NCBI RefSeq assembly: GCF_001593285.1
Contig: NZ_CP012529.1
Coordinates: forward strand, 806,001 to 870,000
Direction of reading: 5' to 3'
Length of the DNA: 64,000 bases
DNA from: Psychrobacter sp. P2G3
GTDB lineage: Bacteria > Pseudomonadota > Gammaproteobacteria > Pseudomonadales > Moraxellaceae
Shown: positions 37,821-46,365 of the stretch, piece after piece
How the letters are laid out: every line of letters starts with the position of its first letter
How positions within the stretch are numbered: the stretch's first letter is position 1
The notes under the pieces: generated by a model
What the model was told of the DNA's origin: nothing
The model's database searches: none
The model's input: only the letters and a program-made list of their open reading frames with translations
Translations under genes and position numbers: made by a program

Positions 37821-37855
37821 CCAAACATGCTTCACAAGCGTGTTTGGTTTTTTCG
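37821..37855 (+). terminator. Intrinsic terminator after the tmm-like gene
   Basis: A 12-bp stem with one G-T pair, CCAAACATGCTT (37821-37832)/AAGCGTGTTTGG, and a three-base loop run into a T-rich stretch (TTTTTTCGTTTTT). Confidence 0.88.
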
Positions 37856-37927
37856 TTTTTGCCGCCTTCTTTTATAGTTGGATTTGCCCACTGTTGTAGC
37901 TGTGCTTTTTTAATTTTGATAGCATTT

Positions 37928-38530
37928 TTAACTCTGATATAGATGCCAAGCTAAGTACAGCATAAGTATGCCTACTAGAGCATCGAGTATATTCCATGCT
38001 TTTGGTTTGGCAAATAGTGGTCTGAGTAGCCGTGCGCCATATCCAAGTGCAAAGAAGAAAAAGAACGAGGCGCTTACTGCACCAGCTGCAAATACCAATT
38101 TGCTATTCGCACCGGTTGAAACCATACCAACTAGCACCAATGTATCTAGATAGACATGCGGATTGAGCCAAGTAAAACCAAAACATAGTAATAATGCTTT
38201 TTTTAAACTGGTGACGACTTGTCCGTCGACATTGAGAGCATGCGATAGACGCACACTGGCATATAAGCTTTGTAACCCATAGCCAAGTAAGAATACGACG
38301 CCAGCGAATTTTGCAATGTCTACGACCTGTGGATAGCGTGCTGTTACTGCCCCAAACCCTGCCACACCGGCAGATATTAAAATTGCATCGCTGACTGCAC
38401 AAAATAAACAGACAAAAAATATGTGCTCGCGTTTAAGCCCTTGTTTTAGCACAAAGGCATTTTGTGAGCCAATGGCTATAATTAGTGATAATCCAAGCAA
38501 GAAGCCAGAAATATAATCGGGAGCATTCAT
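37928..38530 (-). CDS. LysE/ArgO family amino-acid exporter
   Basis: Six-helix inner-membrane exporter of the LysE superfamily, closest to ArgO/LysE which export arginine and lysine. The N-terminal signature SLIIAIGSQNAFVLKQGL is clear, as is FTWLNPHVYLDTLVLVG. Length 200 aa from ATG 38530; a TTG at 38557 in frame would add nine residues but is less likely. No ribosome site is obvious at either. It is divergent from the 247-aa gene, and no argP/lysG-type regulator lies next to it. Confidence 0.85.
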   Translation of the reverse strand: MNAPDYISGFLLGLSLIIAIGSQNAFVLKQGLKREHIFFVCLFCAVSDAILISAGVAGFGAVTARYPQVVDIAKFAGVVFLLGYGLQSLYASVRLSHALNVDGQVVTSLKKALLLCFGFTWLNPHVYLDTLVLVGMVSTGANSKLVFAAGAVSASFFFFFALGYGARLLRPLFAKPKAWNILDALVGILMLYLAWHLYQS

Positions 38531-38755
38531 AATGATTGACTTATTTTTAATGACCAAAATGTTGACGTTTGCTTACTGGCAGACTGACAAAAAGCTGTTA
38601 AGATAAGTCATTGAATGCAGCACAGTCAACCATAATAATAGTCATTTAAGCAAACCGAGTGCAAATGTATAAATCGTATTTTAATTAGGTTGGTGCTGCG
38701 GTTATTATTTTGTGGATAAGGTTTAATAATGAATGGGTGAGGGGCAAACTAGGTC

Positions 38756-39499
38756 ATGGTCGTAAGTTTGACAAGAATGCTACAGTCATTTGGGCAAGCT
38801 CAAGATGATCTGCCGACATTAGCTGCTCAAAATGCTCAGCAAATGGTTGTCAGTCAGAGTACAAAGGTCAATGATAATAACGATCAAGGAAATAGTAGGC
38901 CCTCTGTTCTTACACCTCCTGAGCGTGCAGACCGTATCTGTGCTGCGTTAGCACAGGTCAATGATATCCGCTCGTCAACGCCATTGACTGATCGCTATTT
39001 GTCCAATCGCTCTCAGATGCGCCCGATTAATAGACCACCTTTTGATCCAGATAGTTTATGGTATCTCAAACATGGAAGCTGTCCGATTATGACTGAGCTT
39101 GTTGATGTGGTTGATGAAGCCACCCTAAACGCGATGCCTATTGAGGCTGTTGCGATACTAGACCGAATTAATGGTAAGCTTAAGCGCTATCGTGAATGGA
39201 GTAGTGAGCTCAACGAGCAACAACAGCAGCAACATAATGAGCGTCAGTTTGTCATCGATAAGCTCGTGTCAGAGAGTATTCCAGAAGCGCTACATCATTA
39301 TGAGCAATTACAACGCTTTAGCCCGCATCGCACTAAGAATAATATGGTGCAAGGAAAAATGACTGCAGGTGACATGCTGACTGATCTATTCTTAGAGATT
39401 GATTACGAGCTTGATGAGCTACTAGATGAGTTGCATCAAATGGTTATGAATCGTCTTGCTTCAACGCACCGTTATGTTAAAAGCCGTACGCAAAGTTAA
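38756..39499 (+). CDS. Unknown protein, paralogue A of a three-gene family
   Basis: Hydrophilic protein without signal peptide or membrane segment. The first 110 residues are low-complexity (Q, N, S, P). From about residue 128 it carries the core shared with the next two genes: ILDRINGKLKRYREW, then ERQFVIDKLVSESIPEALHHY, then LFLEIDYELDELLDELHQM and a closing RYVKSR. The family is not known to me. The core looks like a small helical bundle. It has a poly-Q stretch (QQQQQ near 174) before the second core helix. A terminator at 39555 separates it from the next copy. Confidence 0.75.
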   Translation: MVVSLTRMLQSFGQAQDDLPTLAAQNAQQMVVSQSTKVNDNNDQGNSRPSVLTPPERADRICAALAQVNDIRSSTPLTDRYLSNRSQMRPINRPPFDPDSLWYLKHGSCPIMTELVDVVDEATLNAMPIEAVAILDRINGKLKRYREWSSELNEQQQQQHNERQFVIDKLVSESIPEALHHYEQLQRFSPHRTKNNMVQGKMTAGDMLTDLFLEIDYELDELLDELHQMVMNRLASTHRYVKSRTQS

Positions 39500-39554
39500 T
39501 ATCTATTTAGATGAGTTAGCATCATTAAACATAATCAGCTCAATACATAACAAT

Positions 39555-39585
39555 ATAAGGCTTCAATACAGCCTTATTTTTTTGT
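39555..39585 (+). terminator. Intrinsic terminator after paralogue A
   Basis: Stem ATAAGGCT (39555-39562)/AGCCTTAT (39570-39577), seven-base loop, followed by seven T. It splits paralogue A from the downstream pair. Confidence 0.88.
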
Positions 39586-39649
39586 TTAATGTTTATTTAT
39601 AATAATAAGAAGTTTCTAAATCATTCTGCTAAACAATGAGGACAATCCA

Positions 39650-40315
39650 ATGACCCAAGTAACTGCGATGTTAGTCATGTTTATTTTATACGGTGTGCTA
39701 CCAGCAGCTGGGTTATATCTAGGGTATCGTGGCATCAAAAAAGTCACTGCGCCTAAAATGCTCGAATATGAAGCGATGCCGCAGCTCGGTTATATTCCCG
39801 AAAAAAGCTTGCCAGAAGAAGTGAAAACAGCGCTTGCTCAAATTAATCAAAAAGGTGAAAAGCTTCGTGCTATCTATGGTGATACCAATAATGATGGCAA
39901 AATAGATGATAAAGATACCGTCAACGAAACATACATTATGATTCAAAATTTGATGGATAGGCATGTTCCGCTAGCAGTAGCTGACTATCGCCGCTTGCAT
40001 GACTTGGACGGTGCACTTGCTGAAAATACTAAGATTAAGCACTCTGATGTCACTGGTAAAGAGGCATTGCTTGAGGTACTTGAAACGATTAATACGCAGT
40101 TTGATGATTTGCTCAATGCTTCATATCATCAGGACGGTCAAAAGCTGCTAGCGACCAATCGATATTTACAGAAACGTTTTGATAATCCAAAGGTTGAATC
40201 AGCAAACGCCCAACAGCTTGATAAACTTGATAGTCTTGAAAACAAAGAAACTACGGACAAAGTCATTGAAAACCCTAGTAGCGAAAGCCCTAAAGCTGAA
40301 GATATTAAACTGTAA
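39650..40315 (+). CDS. Unknown membrane-anchored protein with EF-hand-like loop, paralogue B
   Basis: One N-terminal membrane helix (residues 4-27) anchors a hydrophilic domain. The shared core follows: TALAQINQKGEKLRAIYG, then YIMIQNLMDRHVPLAVADYRRL, then EALLEVLETINTQFDDLL and RYLQKRF. Between the first and second core helices is a perfect EF-hand-type loop, D78 to D89 (DTNNDGKIDDKD: D1, N3, D5, G6, I8, D12), absent from the two sisters. The C-terminal 40 residues are low-complexity. GAGG precedes the ATG. Function unknown; calcium binding is plausible. Confidence 0.75.
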   Translation: MTQVTAMLVMFILYGVLPAAGLYLGYRGIKKVTAPKMLEYEAMPQLGYIPEKSLPEEVKTALAQINQKGEKLRAIYGDTNNDGKIDDKDTVNETYIMIQNLMDRHVPLAVADYRRLHDLDGALAENTKIKHSDVTGKEALLEVLETINTQFDDLLNASYHQDGQKLLATNRYLQKRFDNPKVESANAQQLDKLDSLENKETTDKVIENPSSESPKAEDIKL

Positions 40316-40370
40316 ATGATAGGTTATATATACTAAATGGGAAATCGCCTGACTGAAAAACAAAGAGTGA

Positions 40371-40934
40371 ATGAATATGAGTATAGTATTGGGCGTTGGT
40401 ATAGCGGTTACCACGATTACGACCATCTACTTAGGTAAAAAAGGCTGGCAAGCACTACATAAAGCAGTTGGTATTACCCCAGGTATACTCGTTTATCAAG
40501 ATCCTAACGCGCCACTATCCTTATCTAGTATGACTTGGCAACAACTTAATTTAGACAACAATCATCTAAAATGCTTGTCAGATCACCAGTTACGCCAACT
40601 GCAACGTATTGATGAAAAGGTATTTGACTATCAAACCTACCAAAAAGAGTTACAAGCGCAGAAAATGACTTCTGTAGTCAATGAACAGCAGTTTATGTTA
40701 AATAAGATGCTTCAAGTTAGGTTGCCTGAAATGCTAGCCAGTCATCACTTAGCGAATATTAGTACAAGCTCTAAAAATATAAATAGTGAAAAGAAAGCAG
40801 AGGCTAGTGAGTTATTGCAACAGGTGTTAAATAATATTGAGCAGCGTTTAGATGTATTGTTAGATGAAATGGAAGCGCAGCATTTGCAAGATTTACGAGT
40901 AATGAAGAACTATATCGATAGCCACGACAGCTAA
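40371..40934 (+). CDS. Unknown membrane-anchored protein, paralogue C
   Basis: A hydrophobic N-terminus (residues 3-22, IVLGVGIAVTTITTIYLGKK) anchors the protein. The core is again present: LRQLQRIDEKVFDYQTYQKE, then EQQFMLNKMLQVRLPEMLASH, then LLQQVLNNIEQRLDVLLDEM and MKNYIDSH. It lies 55 bases after paralogue B without a terminator, so B and C are probably co-transcribed. No known domain recognised; 187 aa. Confidence 0.75.
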   Translation: MNMSIVLGVGIAVTTITTIYLGKKGWQALHKAVGITPGILVYQDPNAPLSLSSMTWQQLNLDNNHLKCLSDHQLRQLQRIDEKVFDYQTYQKELQAQKMTSVVNEQQFMLNKMLQVRLPEMLASHHLANISTSSKNINSEKKAEASELLQQVLNNIEQRLDVLLDEMEAQHLQDLRVMKNYIDSHDS

Positions 40935-40999
40935 ATACCTAGACATCTGAACATCCAAGTTGGTAATCACGTTTTGACCAATCTGTATACAAACTGCAT

Positions 41000-41040
41000 A
41001 AAAAAGCTGCCAATGATTATTCATCATTGGCAGCTTTTTT
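41000..41040. terminator. Bidirectional terminator between paralogue C and rluB
   Basis: A perfect 18-bp stem (41000-41017 with 41023-41040, core AGCTGCCAATGAT) has a five-base loop and A/T runs at both edges, serving the two converging genes. Confidence 0.93.
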
Positions 41041-41083
41041 ATGGTTTACTCCGAATCTATAGAAGATTCAAAGTGGCGTTACA

Positions 41084-41998
41084 TTAACGCTTATCGTTGC
41101 GGTCACGAGTATTGCGTGAACCACGACTAGCAGGGCTAGCACTACTCTTAGGTTTTGCGCTGGTAGTGCGATTATCAGTACGACGCGCTTTAAGCGGTTT
41201 ATTTTTGATACGTTCTTGCTTTTCTTTAGCAGCACCATGCAGACCAGTACCATAACGTGGGCGTAAGCTCACCAAATCGGTCAAAGTATTGATGTCTTTT
41301 TTATCTAGCTCTAAAAAGCGACCAGTACGCAGCTCTTTTGGTAGTGCAATCGTACCATAGCGAGTACGTAGTAGACGGCTAACCTTAAGACCTTGCGATT
41401 CAAACAAACGTCTTACTTCACGATTACGGCCTTCTGTTAGCCTGACGTGATACCACTTGTTAACGCCTTCACCGCCCCCTTCTTTGATATCTTCAAACTG
41501 TGCCATACCATCTTCTAGCATAACGCCAGCAGTAAGGTTGCGGGCAATGTCAGGGGTGACTTCACCCAGTACACGTACTGCATATTCGCGAGTAACTTCA
41601 TTCGATGGATGCATCAAGCGATGTGCCATCTCGCCATCATTGGTAAATAATAATAGCCCAGTTGAATTGATATCTAGGCGTCCCACCATTACCCAGCGGT
41701 CATGAGTTAGCTTTGGTAAGCGTTCAAAGACCGTTGGACGACCTTCTGGATCTTTGGCAGAGCAAACTTCACCTTCAGGCTTATAATAAGCCAATACACG
41801 GCGACGCTTCTCATTTTCGGCAGTATATTTAATTTGACGACCATCAACGCGAATCTCATCACCTTGTTCAACGCGATCACCAATAGTTGCAGGTCCATTA
41901 TTAACAGATACTCGACCTGCTTTAATAACTTCTTCCATTTGTCTACGTGAACCAAGACCCATACGGGCGAGGGCTTTTTGTAGTTTTTCATCTTTCAT
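41084..41998 (-). CDS. rluB: 23S rRNA pseudouridine synthase RluB
   Basis: Pseudouridine synthase of the RsuA/RluB group; RluB modifies U2605 of 23S rRNA in E. coli. An N-terminal S4-like RNA-binding domain (QKALARMGLGSRRQMEEVI) precedes the catalytic domain with GRLDINSTGLLLFTNDGE, D109 being the catalytic aspartate, and RNREVRRLFE. The last 55 residues are a basic, disordered tail rich in K, R and S, as in many RluB proteins. RluB is preferred over RluE/RsuA because of the tail and S4 domain. Confidence 0.9.
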   Translation of the reverse strand: MKDEKLQKALARMGLGSRRQMEEVIKAGRVSVNNGPATIGDRVEQGDEIRVDGRQIKYTAENEKRRRVLAYYKPEGEVCSAKDPEGRPTVFERLPKLTHDRWVMVGRLDINSTGLLLFTNDGEMAHRLMHPSNEVTREYAVRVLGEVTPDIARNLTAGVMLEDGMAQFEDIKEGGGEGVNKWYHVRLTEGRNREVRRLFESQGLKVSRLLRTRYGTIALPKELRTGRFLELDKKDINTLTDLVSLRPRYGTGLHGAAKEKQERIKNKPLKARRTDNRTTSAKPKSSASPASRGSRNTRDRNDKR

Positions 41999-42408
41999 AA
42001 TCGTGTCCTTGAGTCGGTTAGGTTACATTTCGCAATGTATCAACATCATTGAGTGAGTTTCACCGTGTATTCTACGCTATTTTAAAGTGTTTAGCGCGTA
42101 AATTGCTTTATTAACAATTCTTTAATTTCGTAAAGACTATTTATAAATGCATTATTTATTGGCAATCATTCATACCTATAATGTTGCGTTCATACTTTGC
42201 TAATCAAGTTTGGCAAAAAATTTACCACCGTTTAGGCCGTTAAAAGTAATATAAATACCGTTCGTACTATTAAATGATATTTCTATTTCTCTTATGTTAT
42301 GTCGGTTGTTACTATCTAAGTTGTAAGAGAAGAAAGTTGTAGAGTGGTAATACTCAACAATACTGCACGGCAATTGATTATTCTTCCATTACAAAAGTTT
42401 ATAGAATA
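41999..42408. other. Long upstream region of the polysaccharide locus
   Basis: No coding frame, and no ops/JUMPstart (GGCGGTAG) element was found on reading. The region is AT-rich and leads into the candidate promoter at 42409 and the leader repeats at 42447. Confidence 0.4.
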
Positions 42409-42437
42409 TTGCGTTGTATTTAATTTGAGTGTATATT
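42409..42437 (+). promoter_or_regulatory. Candidate promoter of the wza operon
   Basis: TTGCGT (42409-42414), a 17-base spacer and TATATT (42432-42437) form a reasonable sigma-70 promoter. It would start transcription near the first leader repeat, about 100 bases before wza. Confidence 0.45.
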
Positions 42438-42446
42438 CAGCGATAA

Positions 42447-42503
42447 TTAATCCGCTTTTTCGAATATATGTATTTTTTTAATCCGTTTTTGCGAATATAT
42501 GTA
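42447..42503 (+). repeat. Direct repeat in the wza leader
   Basis: Two 26-base copies (42447-42472 and 42478-42503) of the type TTAATCCG...CGAATATATGTA differ at only a couple of positions, with a period of 31. They lie directly downstream of the candidate promoter, in the untranslated leader. Confidence 0.85.
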
Positions 42504-42546
42504 ACAAATATACTCGTTTTGAAGGATATAAGGTTGAGTAGACATC

Positions 42547-43668
42547 ATGGTCAATAAGCATTCCACCCCTATGCATAACTCCTCAAAGTTGCTAAACGCA
42601 TTCTATTTATCAGCTGCTGTGTTTCTAACTGGTTGTACAACCATTAATGCAGGGCTGCAATCTGGAGATTTGCCTCCTAACGGTACTTTTGTAGCAGAAA
42701 ACGGTATTCGGTTTAATGTTCAGCCATTAAATCTGGCTACTCTACCGCCTAAACAAGTTGCTGTTCGTAATAATGATGTGTCTCGTCTGATTCAATCTTC
42801 TAGACCAGTAGATTATCGTATCGCTGATGGAGATATCTTAAGCATTGTATTGGTGGGTTATCCAGATATCGCCCCTTCCTCATCAGCTGGAAGCTCTAAT
42901 CCTTACGCTGCAGGTTATCCTGTTGATCAACAAGGCTTTATTCAATTTCCTATGATAGGTCGTATTAAGGCGAGTGGTTTAAGTGTGCCTCAGTTTACGA
43001 ACAACCTACGCGGAAGATTGCAAAAATATCTTAAATACTCGGATCCACAAGTCAAAGTGGTTAATTACCGTGGCAATAAGTTCTTTATCGATGGTGAAGT
43101 TAGACAGCCTGGTGAGTTTAATATTGAGGATGCGCCAGTATCGCTATATGGAGCTATTTCTATGGCAGGCGGAGCAACCACAATTGGTGATTCAAACAAT
43201 ATTATATTGAATCGTAAAGGTCAAAGCTATTCATTAGGTTTGCAGTCATTGCGCGAAATGGGTTCTTCAGCCAATCAGATATATTTGCAAGACGGTGATT
43301 CTGTACACGTCAACAGTCAGAGCCGTAACAGAGTCTTTGTTTTAGGTGAATTTGGAAGAATTGAGCCTATACCTATTTTGGAGCAAGGACTTAGCCTATC
43401 TAGCGTATTAGGAGAGTCAAGAGGCCTGAATGCTAGTACCGCTGATGCTGCCAAGATATACATCGTGCGTGATAATAAAGAAGCTCAATTTACCAATATC
43501 TATTATGTCGATATGCAGACCATTACTAGTTTTGCATTGGCCAATCGTTTTGAGATGCAGCCCAATGATATCGTCTATGTCGACCCAACTGGTCTAACTC
43601 GTTGGAACCGTGTTATCAGCGCATTGCTACCATCTACCTCTGCGGCCAGATTAATTTCAGGTATATAG
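42547..43668 (+). CDS. wza: Polysaccharide export outer-membrane lipoprotein (Wza type)
   Basis: Forms the octameric outer-membrane channel for capsule or exopolysaccharide. The signal peptide ends in lipobox LTGC (C30 from the first ATG, C22 if ATG 42571 is used). Domains follow the Wza order: the polysaccharide export (PES) domain with DYRIADGDILSIVLVGYPDI near 95, then SLBB-type repeats (FFIDGEVRQPGEFNI, RVFVLGEFGRIEPI). It ends in a possible membrane-spanning amphipathic helix (WNRVISALLPS). Length 373 aa is typical. First gene of wza-wzb-wzc. Confidence 0.94.
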   Translation: MVNKHSTPMHNSSKLLNAFYLSAAVFLTGCTTINAGLQSGDLPPNGTFVAENGIRFNVQPLNLATLPPKQVAVRNNDVSRLIQSSRPVDYRIADGDILSIVLVGYPDIAPSSSAGSSNPYAAGYPVDQQGFIQFPMIGRIKASGLSVPQFTNNLRGRLQKYLKYSDPQVKVVNYRGNKFFIDGEVRQPGEFNIEDAPVSLYGAISMAGGATTIGDSNNIILNRKGQSYSLGLQSLREMGSSANQIYLQDGDSVHVNSQSRNRVFVLGEFGRIEPIPILEQGLSLSSVLGESRGLNASTADAAKIYIVRDNKEAQFTNIYYVDMQTITSFALANRFEMQPNDIVYVDPTGLTRWNRVISALLPSTSAARLISGI

Positions 43669-43683
43669 AAAGAAGTATAGGTT

Positions 43684-44115
43684 ATGGCGTTTGATAACAT
43701 CTTAGTTGTTTGCGTAGGCAATATATGCCGTAGTCCGATGGCAGCTGCAATATTAGCTAAGCGTTATCCGCAAAAGCATATTGACTCTGCTGGCCTATCA
43801 GCACTGATAGACCATCCTGCTGATACAAAAGCAATTGAAGTAATGGCAGTTGACGATATAGATATCAGCACACATGTCGCTAAGCAAATTAGTGAAGAGT
43901 TAGTAGGAAAAGCAGATTTAATTTTGACCATGTCAACAAGCCAGACCAAATGGATTGAAGAAAAATGGCCACATTGCCGAGGTAAAACGTTTCGGATTGG
44001 CCATTGGATTGATAAAGATATTACAGACCCTTATCGGTCTCCTAAATCGGTGTTTGAGGCTGCTAAAAGCAATATTGTTAAAAGTCTCGAACAATGGAAT
44101 GAAAAAATCACTTAA
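43684..44115 (+). CDS. wzb: Low-molecular-weight protein tyrosine phosphatase (Wzb type)
   Basis: Dephosphorylates the Wzc kinase, enabling cycles of polymer assembly. The P-loop VCVGNICRSPMA contains catalytic C10 and R16, and the general acid is D115 in DPYRSP. Length 143 aa is typical of bacterial LMW-PTP. It lies 15 bases after wza and 15 before wzc, in the usual order. Confidence 0.95.
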   Translation: MAFDNILVVCVGNICRSPMAAAILAKRYPQKHIDSAGLSALIDHPADTKAIEVMAVDDIDISTHVAKQISEELVGKADLILTMSTSQTKWIEEKWPHCRGKTFRIGHWIDKDITDPYRSPKSVFEAAKSNIVKSLEQWNEKIT

Positions 44116-44130
44116 GTAGCGGATATAAAT

Positions 44131-46338
44131 ATGAATACAGACTCAAAAAATCTATCAACATCCGTCAGTGATCGGGACAATGACGACATCACTCTGTCAA
44201 GCCTACTCGGCTCATTGTTACGTGGCTGGAAAACTTTGCTTTTTTTCACTCTATTAGGCTTGATAGCAGGCATATTATATAGCCGCTACGTAATGCCTAC
44301 TTATGAGTCAGATGCAGTGGTGCAAATTGATGCCAGTCCTCAAGGTGTCTCAGCGCTTGGTGAAAATATCTCTAATTTGGTTGGGTCAGAAGCTAGTATG
44401 GCTCAAGCGGAAGCAGAGCTAATAAAGTCGCGCATGATACTGGGGCCAGTCGCAGATTCATTACACTTACAAATTCGCTTGAGCAACCCTGAAATTGGGG
44501 TTATTGAGAGAATAACAAAAGATCGAATCAATACACCAATTCATTCCGAAGAGGGAGTGTCATTACAGACTGACAGCGGACAAGTCACAGTCAGTCAGTT
44601 CGACGTATCAAAAGATTATTTAGATCGCGGCTTCACTTTAGCGAGATCTGATACAGGTTTTGTACTTAGTAATGGTACTGATAGTTTTAAAGGTCAGTTA
44701 AACCAGCCGCATCAGTTCAAAGGGGTAGATGGTGATATCCAGATTACAGTGGAAGAGCTGCCTAACAATAATCAGCCTATCAATATCACTAAACAATCAT
44801 TACAAATTACGACAGATAGTATAAACGGTAATTTGACAGTAGAAGAACTAGGTGTATTGACCGGTATTATTCAGATGTCTTTGTCTGGACCTAACCAACA
44901 ACAAACCACTTTAATATTAAACGAAATTGTTCTGTCATATATAAATCAAAATAAATCTCGTAGTTCTGAAGAAACAACTAAAACTCTGGATTTCATGGAA
45001 ACACAGATTCCTGTGTTGAAGCAAAAGCTTGAAGGCTCTGAGTCACTGTTTAATGATTTCCGTAAAAAGTACGGCACTATTGATGTGGCCCAAGAAGCAC
45101 AGCTACTGTTGGCAGAGGACTCTAGAATTGACGGTCAACTTAACGATCTAAAGCTTCAACAAGCTGAGTTGTCTACTTACTATACAAATGAGCATCCATT
45201 AGTTATTCAAATCAATGATCAATTGAGAGTATTGAACAGCAGAAAGCAAGAGATCAGTAATACCATTGCAGGCTTACCTGAGATTCAAAGAGAGTTTTTG
45301 AAACTATCGGAAGATGTTGATATCAATAGAGAGATTTATCTCACTATGCTCACAAACTATGAGCAATTAAAAATCGTTAAAGCAGGTCAAATTGGTTATG
45401 CACGTATCGTTGACTTACCTGTCAGTACTTATAATGCTATTGAACCAAAAGAAAAGCTAATCATTCTGTTAGCCACCATTCTAGGAACAATAATAGGTAC
45501 AGTATTAGTGCTACTTAGAAGCTCAATGAGAAACGTCGTTCGAGACCCTGAAAACCTTGAATCTAAAATAGGCGTCCCTGTTATAGCGACGGTTCCTCGC
45601 TCAAAAGCATTGCAACGTTTGAGCAAGAACAGCCGTGCCACTAATCGACTGCTATCTTACGCTGATCACAATAGTCCAAGTTATGAGGCGATAAAGAGCT
45701 TAAGAACGTATCTAATGTTTGGTATGCCGAGCATTGCTAAGACCAATCAACGCGGTCGTGTAATAGTCGTCACTGGCGAAAGTCCAAATGTTGGCAAGTC
45801 TTTCATCGTCGCAAATTTGGCAGAAGTATTTGCCCAGCTAGATAAGAAAGTTCTAGTTATCGATGCAGATATGCGTTTAGGTAGTCTTCACAGCATATTT
45901 AATATGGAACAAGATGACGGTCTTGCAGATTTCTTTACGCAAGATCAAAGTACCGCCGTTAGTATTACTCATCCTACTAATATAGGTAACCTTGACTTTA
46001 TTCCACGTGGTAATAATTCGCGTAACCCTTCTTCAATGCTAGCTGGTGAGAAGTTTGGTGGTTTGATGAATGAGCTAGCGGCTCATTATGATTACATCAT
46101 TATTGATACACCACCTGTGCTAGCAGCGACAGATGCCGTAATACTTTCTAAATATGCTGACCAAGTAGTGATGGTGACTCGCCATAATGATTCATTAGAG
46201 GGTCAGTTAGCTTATGCTGTCAAGCAGATGAACAAAGCGAACATTCAGGTAGACGGCATTGTTATCAACGATATGCAGCAAGGAATTATGAGTAAGAATA
46301 GCTATCATCACACTTACACTTATGGCAACACCCAATAA
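44131..46338 (+). CDS. wzc: Tyrosine autokinase and chain-length regulator (Wzc type)
   Basis: Inner-membrane polysaccharide co-polymerase of the PCP-2a class. The N-terminal Wzz domain begins with a membrane helix at about residues 33-52; a periplasmic coiled-coil region (residues about 280-400) and a second helix at about 443-461 follow. The cytoplasmic BY-kinase has Walker A GESPNVGKS (near 549) and A' VLVIDADMR (near 575). The C-terminal tyrosine cluster YHHTYTYGN is short, with three tyrosines. Length 735 aa is usual. Confidence 0.95.
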   Translation: MNTDSKNLSTSVSDRDNDDITLSSLLGSLLRGWKTLLFFTLLGLIAGILYSRYVMPTYESDAVVQIDASPQGVSALGENISNLVGSEASMAQAEAELIKSRMILGPVADSLHLQIRLSNPEIGVIERITKDRINTPIHSEEGVSLQTDSGQVTVSQFDVSKDYLDRGFTLARSDTGFVLSNGTDSFKGQLNQPHQFKGVDGDIQITVEELPNNNQPINITKQSLQITTDSINGNLTVEELGVLTGIIQMSLSGPNQQQTTLILNEIVLSYINQNKSRSSEETTKTLDFMETQIPVLKQKLEGSESLFNDFRKKYGTIDVAQEAQLLLAEDSRIDGQLNDLKLQQAELSTYYTNEHPLVIQINDQLRVLNSRKQEISNTIAGLPEIQREFLKLSEDVDINREIYLTMLTNYEQLKIVKAGQIGYARIVDLPVSTYNAIEPKEKLIILLATILGTIIGTVLVLLRSSMRNVVRDPENLESKIGVPVIATVPRSKALQRLSKNSRATNRLLSYADHNSPSYEAIKSLRTYLMFGMPSIAKTNQRGRVIVVTGESPNVGKSFIVANLAEVFAQLDKKVLVIDADMRLGSLHSIFNMEQDDGLADFFTQDQSTAVSITHPTNIGNLDFIPRGNNSRNPSSMLAGEKFGGLMNELAAHYDYIIIDTPPVLAATDAVILSKYADQVVMVTRHNDSLEGQLAYAVKQMNKANIQVDGIVINDMQQGIMSKNSYHHTYTYGNTQ

Positions 46339-46365
46339 TAGCGGTAACACAACCAGTTGAGTCTT

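Noticed and set aside
41999..42546. ops/JUMPstart antitermination element before wza
   Set aside because: Searched by reading for GGCGGTAG; not found.
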